A stretch of 64,000 nucleotides of DNA, taken from positions 11,204,517 through 11,268,516 of the forward strand of contig OX442318.1 of NCBI GenBank assembly GCA_949358305.1. Direction: 5' to 3'. Positions 1 through 10,574 of the stretch are shown in pieces. Position 1 is the first letter of the stretch. Every line of letters begins with the position of its first letter. A program made the position numbers and the translations under genes. Below the pieces are notes generated by a model. It saw only the letters and a program-made list of their open reading frames with translations, had not been told where the DNA came from and ran no database searches. This DNA is from Strigamia acuminata. Its lineage: Eukaryota > Arthropoda > Chilopoda > Geophilomorpha > Linotaeniidae.

Positions 1-345
1 TACTCATTAGTTAACATCTGAATTGACTTCGTATTGACTTTACAGAGTTTAAATGCAAACCACAGTACCTTTAATGTTTAAAAGAAAATAATTTCTAATC
101 ATTCTAATTACATTTTATAAGGAATACGAATCAGTGTGATTATGTTCTAAATCACTACATAGTTGGCCTTTCTCCCATTGGCCGAGTCTCATTACTCCTA
201 ACTGTAAACTGTGTACTACCACCAGGAAAAGTATTTTTTTTTTCGTTTTTGTGATTATTATAATGATTACAACGATATAATTTTAATTGTATTTTATAAT
301 ACAACTGTCCTTTTCCATGTATAAAATACAATTTCATCGACTGTG
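1..345. repeat. Duplicated NLR 3' flank plus partial MITE
   Basis: Positions 1-64 repeat 14490-14543, the sequence just downstream of the NLR stop codon. Positions 85-145 and 290-340 match 15040-15140. The window therefore opens in a diverged copy of the NLR 3' flank, so a second NLR copy may lie just to the left (inference). Positions about 163-260 also belong to the TACTC-ended MITE family seen at 30303-30710 and 58229-58659, sharing the stretch ending in CACCAGGAAAAGTATTT. No gene is supported here. Confidence 0.6.
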
Positions 346-875
346 TTGTTTCTGTACAGCCCTTTATTTATGAGTAGGGTGAAGCTTTCTGGGGTGACGT
401 TATCGAAGAGATGAGTCACTCCAGCAAGGCTTCCTGGCGAAATTTTTCTTTGTACTTTTGAGAAGCGCAAGAGAAAATCGTACAGACTCTCATCGAGGCG
501 CATGATAAATCGCGAAAAAAGAAATCGCGAATCCCAAAAAAAGCGACATTTGAAATCGCTACTTGTGGAATCGCGAATCGTGTTAGCGCAAACTCTCACT
601 GGCGCGAACTCAAACTGGCGCTAATTCGACACGCGCGAAAAAAGCAATCGCGAAATAAACAAATCGCGAAAAATCGCGAAAAAAGCAATTGCGAAATAAA
701 CAAATCGCGAAAAATCGCGAATAAAACAAATCGCGAATAAAACAAATCGCGAAAAATCGCGAAAAAACACAAACATCACAAACATCACAAACTGCAAATA
801 ATCGAGCCCGTTTCGCCGCCCATTTCGCCGCCCGTTTCACCCGTTGGACGCACATTACGGAGTGTCCAAGATAGG

Positions 876-992
876 ATGGCAGCAGCAAATTCACCACCAC
901 CCGCAAATCCAGCGGTTACGCAGCGTGGACGAGGGCGAGGGCGAGGGCGAGGGCGTGGACGAGGACTTGGCCGAGCTTCGGCAACACTGTAA
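876..992 (+). CDS. Small RG-rich ORF in the hAT-like element (captured fragment?)
   Basis: A 38-codon ORF starting with MAAANSPPP followed by a run of Arg-Gly dipeptides and a stop. It lies in the GC-rich centre of the hAT-like element, where base composition and codon use differ from the TCGCGA-rich arms. RG-rich tracts are typical of RNA-binding proteins, so this may be a captured exon piece. It may equally be a chance translation of a GAGGGC simple repeat. No family can be assigned. Confidence 0.25.
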   Translation: MAAANSPPPANPAVTQRGRGRGRGRGRGRGLGRASATL

Positions 993-1240
993 AGTTTTTG
1001 TGTTCGTTCTTTGTTTCATTTTGTTAATAAGTTAAGTAAATAGTTTCAATTTTTTCCATTTTTTCAATTTTTTCAATTTTTTCCATTTTTTTCGATTTTT
1101 CCTCAATTTCGCGTTTTCTGAATTTCGCGTTTTCTTTTTGCGAATTTTTTGTAACATTTCGCTAAAGTTTGATTCGCGATTTCTTTTTTCGCGATTTTTT
1201 CTTTCGCGATTCCTTTTTTCGCGTCTACTTCCGTATAAAA

Positions 1241-1720
1241 TATTGATATGTAAAGTTTAGGGACAAGTGTTGTCACAGTCAGTTCCGATTTACGATGGAG
1301 AGATTACTTCGTGCGTTTCCGAATTAGCGCGATTGTTACGCGATTAGTTTATCATTGTATTATGTCCCGGAATTGCAGATCAGTTGTTATTGCTTTTTAT
1401 CTAATGCGTGTTTCGTTACCACAACTGATTTACCTTTATATAATGATTTGTCTAATTGTCGTCTGCTCTTATGAGCATTTTGTATTAAGAACTTGTTCTG
1501 TTTTAAGTTGTTTATGTTTAAACATTGTACAGGACAAATCGAATTGAATACAATAGTGATTTGTCCTTCTTATAGTTTGTGAGGTCAAATAACCTCAAAC
1601 CGTGTATACTGTATTGCTTATGTTTTTCCACTGCATTAAAGATGGCGGCACAATTTGTGCTAGTGTTGCAAAACATTGAAAACTGCTTCAACTCACCTTA
1701 TTTAAGATTAAAGGCCAACA
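1241..1720 (+). repeat. Copia-1 5' LTR
   Basis: This 480-bp direct repeat matches 7673-8152 with no difference seen by eye. A 78-codon ORF inside both copies is best regarded as incidental. Confidence 0.95.
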
Positions 1721-1721
1721 G

Positions 1722-1732
1722 TGGTAGCAGAG
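1722..1732 (+). promoter_or_regulatory. Copia-1 primer-binding site (initiator tRNA-Met 3' end)
   Basis: TGGTAGCAGAG starts one base after the LTR and is the complement of the 3' acceptor end, with CCA, of eukaryotic initiator tRNA-Met. This is the standard Ty1/copia priming mode. It differs from that of the second Copia element in this window. Confidence 0.85.
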
Positions 1733-1742
1733 GCATGCGTTT

Positions 1743-2612
1743 TTGGTGAGTGCCTGTCGATTTAAAGCAATTCTCGGCGATTTTTCGGCGATTTTCCACG
1801 TCGCGGACGGCCACGACGCACGGAAAACGGAGGCCGGGCGACACGGAACGTTTCCCGCACGTCGCCGAGTAGCGCAGCCAACATCGGGGGTCGGCGAAGT
1901 CGAAATTATTCGTTTTTCGACGATTTTGAGCGGTTTTCAGCGTGGAGCGGCCAGCGTTTTCATCATTAGCGGTGAGGACAAGATATTTTCGTTAAAATAT
2001 CCGGCATTTAGCAGTAGGAAACTGCTAAAACCACACGGAACTGTTTTTCCCAACCTGGATCACATTTTCGGGAATCCAAGATGGCGCCGACCAGGTGTTA
2101 AGTGTTTTGGCTGTTTCCAGCATCGTTTTTCAGCGGTTTTTGGATTCTACGAGCGTTTTCAAGTAACTGTATTTATTATTTACACCAGTGTGAGGTGTTT
2201 TGCGTGCATTAGCACTAATTTATCGGCGGAGTTCGTCGATTTTGTGCATTTTTCGCCAGATACGAGTGCGGAGGCGATCATCGCGAATATTTCGCGTCAC
2301 GAACGTTCAACGTTCACCACGTACGTCTCGAACGACGTACCGACGTTGGAGGACCCGTGCGTACGGAATACGCACGTGCATTCGACATTGAAGAACCGCA
2401 ATTTGCAATACGGCAATTGCGAAGGCGCGGACGTGCGCGAAGTGTGCGAGGTTATTATTGCCGCACACACACAGGTTAGCACCCCGGTGTGCGCCTGTGC
2501 TCCGAGGGAGCTCCAAGCAGCCAGCGTGGGACTTGCGACGATTCCTCCCGCAATTCACACATCAACTTGCCATCTTAACATCTTAAAAGTGTTCTTTTTT
2601 GGGTTGTCGTGA
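1743..2612 (+). CDS. Long upstream ORF in the Copia-1 leader (289 codons, doubtful)
   Basis: An open frame of 289 codons starts a few bases after the primer-binding site and ends about 300 bp before gag. The leader (1721-2913) is about 1.2 kb, long for a Copia element. The translation shows no domain I recognise, and its Phe/Val/Arg-rich composition is not clearly protein-like. It could be a real accessory ORF, captured DNA, or a structured leader that is open by chance. An overlapping minus-strand ORF (2307-2558) is probably a shadow. Confidence 0.25.
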   Translation: MVSACRFKAILGDFSAIFHVADGHDARKTEAGRHGTFPARRRVAQPTSGVGEVEIIRFSTILSGFQRGAASVFIISGEDKIFSLKYPAFSSRKLLKPHGTVFPNLDHIFGNPRWRRPGVKCFGCFQHRFSAVFGFYERFQVTVFIIYTSVRCFACISTNLSAEFVDFVHFSPDTSAEAIIANISRHERSTFTTYVSNDVPTLEDPCVRNTHVHSTLKNRNLQYGNCEGADVREVCEVIIAAHTQVSTPVCACAPRELQAASVGLATIPPAIHTSTCHLNILKVFFFGLS

Positions 2613-2913
2613 AACTCTGTATAATATTAAGGTTTTGTTTGGGCCCTTTAATATATTCGGCACCCTTTAGGCATTCGCCTAGTGTCGTCTTATTTTCGGC
2701 TAGGCTTGCTCGAAGCAAGGGGATTTTCCCGCGACCCCAGGTGTGTCGGTCGGAGGTCCTTGTAGCGACTAGTCGGAGAAGTTGTGCTCACTTATTGAGC
2801 TGTACCCCGGGTGGAATTGCATTATTTTTCGCCTAATTTTTGGTGGGTTAAGTGTGGTATTTTGCAAGTGTAGTGATTCTAAGTGTTTTTGTGTTTGTGC
2901 TACGAATTTTATA

Positions 2914-5900
2914 ATGGCCAGTGAAGTGATGGAAGATTTTTCCAAGCCATTTAATGCAAACATTCGCAAATTAGACGGCGCAAATTATGAGTCTTGGGCC
3001 GTCGACATGCAGCTTTACTTAGAGCACCAAGGAGTTTGGGCTCACGTAATTGGCACCGAGCCAGCGTTGGCCGCAACGGCCTCCTCGAAGGAAAAGCGTG
3101 ATTTCCAGGCACGAGAATCCCGTGCACGTTCCTCCATTTGTCTCGGCTGTACGGAAGCCCAGAAGGGAGTTGCTGTCGCAAATAAAACAGCAAAAGGAGC
3201 GTGGGACGCGTTAAAAACTGCGTACCAGCCCACTACGATGGCGCGACAAGCCAGGCTGCGCCGGGAGTTTTTACAACTCCAAATGCTTCCGGGAGACGAC
3301 ATGGTCGTGTTCACTTCTAGAGTGGACAGGAAGGCATTAGAACTGAAAGACGTTGATATTACTCTGTCGGAAAAGGAGATCGCATTCCAGTATTTGGATT
3401 TCCTCGGGCCCGAATACGAGGCATTGAAATCCATCGTGTACCACTGGGACAAGGCCGACTTTACAGTGGCCAAAGTTAAAGAAAGGCTCCTTGCTGAGTA
3501 CAACAGGACTCATGGTGGAACTGTGCCAGGAGACGCATCTGCATCTGGTGCTTATGCGACGAATCCGCAAAAGCCGCAGCAAAAAGGAGTTGTTTGTTAC
3601 AACTGCGGCGGAAAAGGACACTTTTCACGCGATTGCCCTTCATCGAAACAGGGCTTTACGATTGTGCCGACCAAATCTGCATCGAATATTTCTCAGTCTC
3701 GTGGACGCGGCAAAGGCCGAGGACGTGCACGGGGAAGAAAAGCTAATCTGAGCTCTTTTGAGGAACTGGAAGGATTCTACACATCGCTTCAGCAGACTAT
3801 TGGACAATCAACGACAACCGTGTCTTCATTTGTTACATCATCGGGGGTGCAAGACATGGCTTGGTATGTGGACACTGGCGCCACCGACCACTTTACTTTC
3901 ACCAAACACGGTTTCGTGAATTACAAGCCCCTTTCTAATTATTCAGTGCGATTGGGTGAGGGTTCATCCAAAATTGACGGGGTGGGAGATATTAAATTGG
4001 AATCGAAAGATAAATCTCAAGGGCACCCATTCATATTAAAGAATGTGTTTTACGCACCTAATTTCACTAAGAATTTGATTTCCCTCGGTCGCACTGATGA
4101 GGCTGGGTATGTAACCCGTGTTGGTGAAGGAAAAATGGTCATTTTCAAACAACGGATTACGGAACCAATACTGACAGCCATGCGTCAGTCGGACAGAATG
4201 TACAAGAGTTCTTGTCAGATTGCGGTTCCTTCTGTAAATGCAAGTGCAATTCCGACGCATGCGGAAGCACCTGACATAAGTAATCCGGTTACTAACCAAT
4301 TAAGTGTTACTGAAAATGTTGATATTGTTAACAATAGCGTTTTATCTAATTCTAACTCGAGTGAATGCGTAACGCAGGCGAGCGAAATTACGAAGCCGTC
4401 TTACAGTGACGTGTTGAACACATCAAAAAGCATGAAGGGCAGTAAAACTACAAAGACTTTATCTGTTTCCGGAGCGACAGACGCGAGTGCGCTTCCGGCC
4501 AGCGGAATTAATGGGGTTAAGTCTGATGGGAAAGCGGATAAAGCTTTAGATATTAGTTACTGGCATGGCCGGATGGCACATTTACACACAAAGGGCATTG
4601 TTGACATGGAAAAGTCAACAGATATTTTTGGAGTGAAATTGTCTAATAAAGACATGGACCAGTGTGACGCGTGCATGAAAGCCAAGAAGACACGTGCTGG
4701 ATTTCCTCCAATTGGACAAATTTTGACCAAAGGCATATTGGACCTTGTACATATGGATGTTTGGGGGGCAAGCCAAACTAAAACCCTTGGGGGTGGGAGT
4801 TATTTCCTACTTATAGTGGACGATTATTCACGCTTTATGTGGATATACATCATGAAAAAGAAAAGTGATGTATTGGGGATTTTTAAGATTTGGCAAAGAG
4901 AGATTGAACGCTCCACATTTAAAAAGGTCAAAACAATACGAACTGATAAAGGGGGCGAATTTGTATCCAAGGAATGGGAAGATTATGCCCAACAAGAAGG
5001 AATTAAATGCGAGCGGACGAATGCCTATTCGCCCGAAATGAATTCTGTCGCAGAGCGGGCGAACCGCTTAATCTTAGAGGGGGTGAGAGCGATGTTAATT
5101 GAGTCTGAACTTCCCAAGAGATTGTGGGGAGAGTTAGCAGTAACCCTCGTTTATGTTAAGAACTTATACCCACATCCGAAATTGAACAATCGTTCCCCCT
5201 ATAATGTATTTTATAACAAAAGGGCTTCAGTTAGGCATTTAAGATGCATTGGATCAAAATGTTATACACATATCCCTGCCCAACAACGCCATAGCAAATT
5301 GGAACCAAGAGCTTGGGTTGGAGCCCTTGTAGGTTATTGTACTGACACAAAGGGATATCGCATATGGGACCCAACACGTAATAAGATTTTTGGGTCAAAA
5401 CACGTGACTATTAACGAAAATGAATATTGGCATGAAAAGGGGAATGGCATTCCGAAAAAGGGAAAGGAACAGACACAAAGTTTTGAATACTTTAATGGGA
5501 GTGACTTGGGACTTGAGTCAGACGAAGAAACCCCAACTCCTGTGAGCTTGGCACCCGTTCATGTCCCTGTTCCAAAGCCAAGCCAACCTTTACCAGGTCA
5601 AAGTCCCCCAATTCAGGGTTTACCTGTTCAACAAGTCGTGCCACCTGTTGTAAAGCCGCTTCCACCAGCTGTGGATTTGACACTTGGTAAACCCCCATTA
5701 CCGGCAACCCCTAAACCCCTGGTTTTTAAGAGACCAAAACTGATTGAATTTACTGGAGAACCAACTGACGAAGTCAGTGATGATGAAGAGGTTTTCCAAG
5801 AAGCACTGTTAGCTTCTCCAAACGTAAGAGGGGGTCAAGAGGCTGTAGCAGTTGGGGGTGTTCCTTTGTTAAAATTGAATATGAATGATTGGGATATCAG

Positions 5901-7653
5901 ACCATATATTAGGCAAACAGGAAGGGATGCTGGGCAAACCTATGCGCATTATGTAGCGCCAGATAAGAAAAGGCTCCGCAGCAGAATTGAGGCATTGCAT
6001 TGGTGCCAAGAGAACGGATACGAGTTTGAGGCAGATCTGTTTGATTTCTCAGGGAAAACTCAAAATGAAGAACTTCCGAACCCATTTGCGGGTTTTGCGG
6101 GTTGTTGTGCGCTTGAGCCCAACACCTACGAGGAGGCTATAAAAGGCGAGCGAAAGACCGAATGGGTTGGCGCAATGCAAGAAGAGATTGACATATTTAA
6201 CGAAAGAAAAGTCTATGAGGAAGTTGATTGTGAGAAAGACCAACAATTGCTAGGCAGCAAATGGATCTATAAGATCAAGAGAGATAATACCGGGGAAATA
6301 AGACGTCATCGAGCGAGACTGGTCGCCCAAGGTTTTAAACAGCGACCGGGCATAGATTTCACCGAGGTGTTCTCACCGGTGGTGAATTTTGTTGTTATCT
6401 TGGTGTTATTTTGCATGTTGGTTGTCCTCATGAACTGGAGAGACACACATGCGGATATAAAAGCCGCATATCTCTATGGAGACTTGGACGAAGTCCAATA
6501 CATGGGAATTCCAAAAGGGTTTCAAACGCCGCAGAATGTCGGCAAGTGCTGGAAGCTTTACAAAGCTTTATACGGCCTGCACCAGTCGGGCCGTATGTGG
6601 TTCGAAAAGTTGCACGACAGACTGTTGCACATAGGATTCAAACCGGTCCCTGGTTTTAACTGCGTTTATTGCATGGACAGAGATGTAGTTTTAGTCGTGT
6701 ATGTCGATGACTTAGTCATCTTTTCACGCAACGAAAAGATCGAGAAAGATGTCCTGTCCTGGATAACAGACCATTTCCAAATGGTAAACCTTGGGCCAGT
6801 GACCCATTTGCTAGGCATAGAGTTTACGCGTGTGAATGGCAAGATTTTAGTGCATCAGCGCAAATATATCGAGAGATTATGCAACCATTTCAAAATCGAT
6901 GGGTCGCATAAAGTTCATTTACCTGGGGCTGTAGGTACTATGATAATGGGGGTGAAAAAGGATGAACAACTTGACACCGTGTTCCCCTATAGATCGCTGG
7001 TTGGTAGTCTTCTGTTCTTGGCGTCGCGAACCAGGCCAGACATACTATTTTCCACCATTGTGCTCTCCCAATACAACGAGCGACATTCTCAGAGACATGT
7101 TAACATGTTATTGCAGGTACTCAGGTACCTGAAAAGTACTGAGGATTATTGTATTGATCTCTCGAGATGCAAAAGTGCTTTGCTAACGGTATTTACCGAT
7201 GCGTCATACGCTACGGATGTAGACCAACGAAGGAGTTTCGGAGGTCATGTGGTTTTCCTGGGCGGTGTTCCGGTCTCGTGGTCGTGTAGAAAGCAGAAGA
7301 TGACCACGTTATCCGTGATGGAGTCAGAGTTTGTAGCCATCGTAGATGGCGTCAGGGAACTGATATGGCTTAAGAGGCTCTTCAACATGTCGGTAATGTT
7401 CGACTACTTTGGGAATTTGCAGCCCTGTGTCTTAGCTGATAGCACAGCGGCGATACAATATAGCAAGAACCGCGTGGAAAATAAAGCGAACAAACACATC
7501 GAGGTTCGCTTTCATTATTTACGCGATCTGTATGAAAGCAAAGTCTTCGACATCCGGCACGTTTCTGGAAGACTGAACGTGGCCGATTTATTAACCAAGT
7601 GGTTAGCCCGACCACGTTTGACTGAATTGTGTGGACACATCTTTGACCTGTGA
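2914..7653 (+). CDS. Copia-1 Gag-Pol polyprotein (1,579 aa)
   Basis: One uninterrupted ORF encodes all retrotransposition functions. The start chosen is the ATG at 2914 (MASEVMEDF); the frame is open 132 bases further upstream, but that part looks like leader. Domains in order: Gag (about 1-220); CCHC zinc knuckle CYNCGGKGHFSRDC (about 228-241); aspartic protease with DTGATDHF (about 319); integrase with an HHCC zinc domain (about 551-600) and DDE core residues in HMDVWG (about 613), RTDKGGEF (about 676) and SVAERANR (about 711); reverse transcriptase with YVDD (about 1263); RNase H with FTDAS (about 1427). Domain order is Copia type, with integrase before RT. A Pro-rich linker follows integrase. 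No frameshift or stop is seen, so the product is potentially functional. Confidence 0.95.
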   Translation: MASEVMEDFSKPFNANIRKLDGANYESWAVDMQLYLEHQGVWAHVIGTEPALAATASSKEKRDFQARESRARSSICLGCTEAQKGVAVANKTAKGAWDALKTAYQPTTMARQARLRREFLQLQMLPGDDMVVFTSRVDRKALELKDVDITLSEKEIAFQYLDFLGPEYEALKSIVYHWDKADFTVAKVKERLLAEYNRTHGGTVPGDASASGAYATNPQKPQQKGVVCYNCGGKGHFSRDCPSSKQGFTIVPTKSASNISQSRGRGKGRGRARGRKANLSSFEELEGFYTSLQQTIGQSTTTVSSFVTSSGVQDMAWYVDTGATDHFTFTKHGFVNYKPLSNYSVRLGEGSSKIDGVGDIKLESKDKSQGHPFILKNVFYAPNFTKNLISLGRTDEAGYVTRVGEGKMVIFKQRITEPILTAMRQSDRMYKSSCQIAVPSVNASAIPTHAEAPDISNPVTNQLSVTENVDIVNNSVLSNSNSSECVTQASEITKPSYSDVLNTSKSMKGSKTTKTLSVSGATDASALPASGINGVKSDGKADKALDISYWHGRMAHLHTKGIVDMEKSTDIFGVKLSNKDMDQCDACMKAKKTRAGFPPIGQILTKGILDLVHMDVWGASQTKTLGGGSYFLLIVDDYSRFMWIYIMKKKSDVLGIFKIWQREIERSTFKKVKTIRTDKGGEFVSKEWEDYAQQEGIKCERTNAYSPEMNSVAERANRLILEGVRAMLIESELPKRLWGELAVTLVYVKNLYPHPKLNNRSPYNVFYNKRASVRHLRCIGSKCYTHIPAQQRHSKLEPRAWVGALVGYCTDTKGYRIWDPTRNKIFGSKHVTINENEYWHEKGNGIPKKGKEQTQSFEYFNGSDLGLESDEETPTPVSLAPVHVPVPKPSQPLPGQSPPIQGLPVQQVVPPVVKPLPPAVDLTLGKPPLPATPKPLVFKRPKLIEFTGEPTDEVSDDEEVFQEALLASPNVRGGQEAVAVGGVPLLKLNMNDWDIRPYIRQTGRDAGQTYAHYVAPDKKRLRSRIEALHWCQENGYEFEADLFDFSGKTQNEELPNPFAGFAGCCALEPNTYEEAIKGERKTEWVGAMQEEIDIFNERKVYEEVDCEKDQQLLGSKWIYKIKRDNTGEIRRHRARLVAQGFKQRPGIDFTEVFSPVVNFVVILVLFCMLVVLMNWRDTHADIKAAYLYGDLDEVQYMGIPKGFQTPQNVGKCWKLYKALYGLHQSGRMWFEKLHDRLLHIGFKPVPGFNCVYCMDRDVVLVVYVDDLVIFSRNEKIEKDVLSWITDHFQMVNLGPVTHLLGIEFTRVNGKILVHQRKYIERLCNHFKIDGSHKVHLPGAVGTMIMGVKKDEQLDTVFPYRSLVGSLLFLASRTRPDILFSTIVLSQYNERHSQRHVNMLLQVLRYLKSTEDYCIDLSRCKSALLTVFTDASYATDVDQRRSFGGHVVFLGGVPVSWSCRKQKMTTLSVMESEFVAIVDGVRELIWLKRLFNMSVMFDYFGNLQPCVLADSTAAIQYSKNRVENKANKHIEVRFHYLRDLYESKVFDIRHVSGRLNVADLLTKWLARPRLTELCGHIFDL

Positions 7654-7672
7654 CAAAGTTGTCCAGAGGGGG

Positions 7673-8152
7673 TATTGATATGTAAAGTTTAGGGACAAGT
7701 GTTGTCACAGTCAGTTCCGATTTACGATGGAGAGATTACTTCGTGCGTTTCCGAATTAGCGCGATTGTTACGCGATTAGTTTATCATTGTATTATGTCCC
7801 GGAATTGCAGATCAGTTGTTATTGCTTTTTATCTAATGCGTGTTTCGTTACCACAACTGATTTACCTTTATATAATGATTTGTCTAATTGTCGTCTGCTC
7901 TTATGAGCATTTTGTATTAAGAACTTGTTCTGTTTTAAGTTGTTTATGTTTAAACATTGTACAGGACAAATCGAATTGAATACAATAGTGATTTGTCCTT
8001 CTTATAGTTTGTGAGGTCAAATAACCTCAAACCGTGTATACTGTATTGCTTATGTTTTTCCACTGCATTAAAGATGGCGGCACAATTTGTGCTAGTGTTG
8101 CAAAACATTGAAAACTGCTTCAACTCACCTTATTTAAGATTAAAGGCCAACA
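7673..8152 (+). repeat. Copia-1 3' LTR
   Basis: The 480-bp copy of the 5' LTR begins directly after the purine tract and is followed by the TAAAA target duplication. Confidence 0.95.
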
Positions 8153-8233
8153 TAAAAAACCAAATCCCGATTTTCGCGATTCCTTCTTTTCGCGATTTCT
8201 TTTTTCGCGATACATCCGCCACCCCCTCTCATC

Positions 8234-9863
8234 TGCACGTTGGATCACATTTTTTAATCTTTTCGCTCATATGAGCGGGATGAGATCAAAACGTTCCAAG
8301 ATTATTTAATATTTATAACATAAAACACCCTTAATGGGAACGCCGTACACTGCTTTGCCATCTGTTTGCAGTAGGTGGCGTATTAAAATTAGTCCTTCAA
8401 CATGTGCTTTTACCAGGAAAAATGCGATTGCACCAGGAAAAATGTGATTGTGCACATGTGCAGAAGGGTTTTCGAAAAGAAGCCAGAAATGACCGACCAT
8501 GGCTGCACATGCGTAGTATTAGCTATGGCTATGGGAAGGTTAAGTATGAACTGTGTTCAAAAGGGTAAAATAATGAGACATTTGGTTATCAAAACATAAC
8601 ATTTATTGATATGAAATATAATCACCATAAAGTGATTATATTAATCAATTTCGTATGAAACTCGTACAACATCAAGACCGACAATTGGCCAAATTAAGCT
8701 GTCATTTAAACTATACATACAGCAGCCTAGAGGGCACTATAATAGTATCATATCAACTTCTGGCTGGTCGGAAAGATGTTGTCTCAATCGGTTGATTATC
8801 GTCTGTTTCGGTATTCATCTGGTCCTGGATATACATCTGGGTCCGGTTCGAATCTGTGTAATGAAGAGGTTAAATATCCGAAAGGTGCAGTTGACTTTTA
8901 TCTGCATTGCCACAACTTGTGTGGTTATTGGTTAAAGGTGAGAGCCATTTACCAATTGACCTCTTATAATCATGATGAGATGTTTATAATAGGTGTGAAA
9001 GTCAAATGGGATTTATATACGAGTAAACTGTTGCGAGTTTACTGCATATAACTTCTGGTTCCAGTCCGTGTAATAGAGGTATTTATTCGAACATTACTTA
9101 TTCAGCACATGTTCATAATAATTCAGCTTTTCTGTAAACTTGGCAATTCAGCCATTCATTTACTCATGTCAGTAAATGCTGTATATGGCTAATCTTCAGT
9201 CAATCAATTCTGGAAGAAGTATCCGTGTTCATGCATAATTATAAGTTATGTCATGAACGAGTTGGGAATTTAATCTAACTAAATTGTTTTGAATTTAGTT
9301 ATTTCAATTCTGAGTGATTTATTTTCGACACGCTGTTTGGCAGCCGTGGCTTACTAAATCTGGCAGGCCTTGTGGAACAGTTGAGCAAATACCAGGCACA
9401 ACGGCAAACTACATCCATCGCCGCACATGATCTCCCCGCGACCACACGGTCACCATCGGGAACCCGGACATGGAGGCATCATAACACCCATCTCCACGTC
9501 AAGTGTATGCCGTATGTAGGTTGTCATAGGCCCGCAGAAAGACTCAAGAAACATATACAAAATAACAGGTCCAAGAGCGAGCTACTTCCTGTTGCGAGGA
9601 AGTATGTACTCGTGGTGAACAATAGCTTGACTATTGCTCCAACAAGAGCAATGGTCCCCCAAATCCCTCCAATCACTGGGCACAGTGATGGGATACTCAG
9701 GACACAGTCCTCAATCATAGTCAGTCCAGGTAATCAACAGGAACTGGATACACAGGACATAGCTCTCTGCCAGGTAGGGACACTTTTGGATTAAGTCTTT
9801 CACTTAATCCAAGGGGGGTCCGAGCTTGGAGCAGGTGCGAAGGGGTGACTTAATCCCTTAGCC
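8234..9863. other. Gene-free spacer
   Basis: No supported coding region. ORFs here (such as 9372-9794) are short, compositionally poor and lack recognisable motifs. An imperfect palindrome around the AAGTGATTATATTAATC stretch (about 8615-8650) is the only structure seen. Confidence 0.6.
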
Positions 9864-9865
9864 TA

Positions 9866-10572
9866 CCGTCTTCCCTCGAACATAACGTCATGACGTTATA
9901 TTCAAGTTTTTTCGAAAATTGCTGTTTTCAAAAGTTTTAGCGATTTTTCGAATATAACGTCACTTCCAATATAACGTCATGACGTTGTATTCGAATACAA
10001 CGTCATGACGTTATATTCCAGTGCATTGACGGTTGCGATGCCGGGAAGCATTGCAGGTGCGCTTTTAACGGGCGCAATGCCGAAAAAACGAATTCGACAC
10101 GAATTTTGACAAGAATTGGACACGAATTGGATACGAATTAAACACAAATTATCAGGGCCGTGTCGACCTATGAGGCGAAGAGGCGGCCGCCAGGTGGCCA
10201 TGCCGTGGTATGTAAATTTACCAAGGTATGGCCACCTGGCGGCCGCCTCTTCGCCTCATAGGTCGGCACGGCCCTGCGAATTATACACGAATTGGACACG
10301 AATTGGACACGAATTGTAAAACAAATTGGACACGAATTGTAAAACAAATTGGACACGAATTGTAAAACAAATTGTACACGAATTTGACACGTATTGTAAA
10401 ACAAATTTGGCACGAATTGTCCAATTTACATGCTCAATTTCTGATTTTTCTGATTTTTCAAAAGTTGCATGAAAAAGTACGAATATAACGTCATGACGTA
10501 GTGTTCGAATAAAACGTCAGGTGTTGTTGTATTCGAACACAACGTCATGACGTTATGTTCGAGGGAAGACGG
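9866..10572. mobile_element. Long fold-back element with CGTCATGACG ends
   Basis: The ends are inverse copies: CCGTCTTCCCTCGAACATAA on the left and its complement ending at 10572. They are flanked by TA (9864-9865 and 10573-10574). Further CGTCATGACG palindromes lie just inside. The centre holds GACACGAATTG-type repeats (about 10090-10420). A near-perfect 120-bp palindrome (about 10155-10278) is built on GGCGGCCGCCTCTTCGCCTC and its complement. This is a non-autonomous TA-target element with no coding capacity. Confidence 0.8.
10155..10278. repeat. Large palindrome inside the fold-back element
   Basis: Two arms of about 55 bp (CAGGGCCGTGTCGACCTATG and its near complement) surround a short AT-rich loop (GTATGTAAATTTACC). 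This may be a secondary fold-back insertion within the 9866-10572 element. Confidence 0.8.
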
Positions 10573-10574
10573 TA

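Larger units (their letters stand above)
1241..8152 (+). mobile_element. Copia-1, full-length Ty1/copia LTR retrotransposon
   Basis: A 6,912-bp element with two 480-bp LTRs that look identical by eye, one intact gag-pol ORF, a primer-binding site, a polypurine tract (about 7664-7672, CAGAGGGGG) and a 5-bp target duplication TAAAA (1236-1240 and 8153-8157). The LTR begins TATTG and ends CAACA; the usual terminal TG is TA in both LTRs. It is inserted in the right part of the hAT-like element. Identical LTRs and an open ORF indicate recent insertion and possible activity. Confidence 0.95.
495..8225. mobile_element. hAT-like non-autonomous element, split by Copia-1
   Basis: The left end GAGGCGCATGATAAATCGCG and right end (inverse complement GGGGTGGCGGATGTATCGCG) resemble the ends of the element at 60055-60843. 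It is flanked by a perfect 8-bp duplication CTCTCATC (487-494 and 8226-8233), as expected of hAT-type transposition. Removing Copia-1 (1241-8152) and its 5-bp duplication leaves 814 bp. The arms are packed with the palindrome TCGCGA and A/T runs. The GC-richer centre carries a fragment unlike that of the second copy. No transposase is present. Confidence 0.75.

Noticed and set aside
1311-1547. 78-codon ORF in both Copia-1 LTRs
   Set aside because: Identical in both LTRs only because the LTRs are identical; no motif, and LTRs are not normally coding.
9372-9794. 140-codon ORF in the spacer
   Set aside because: No domain, no splice context, composition like translated non-coding DNA; an antisense ORF overlaps it.
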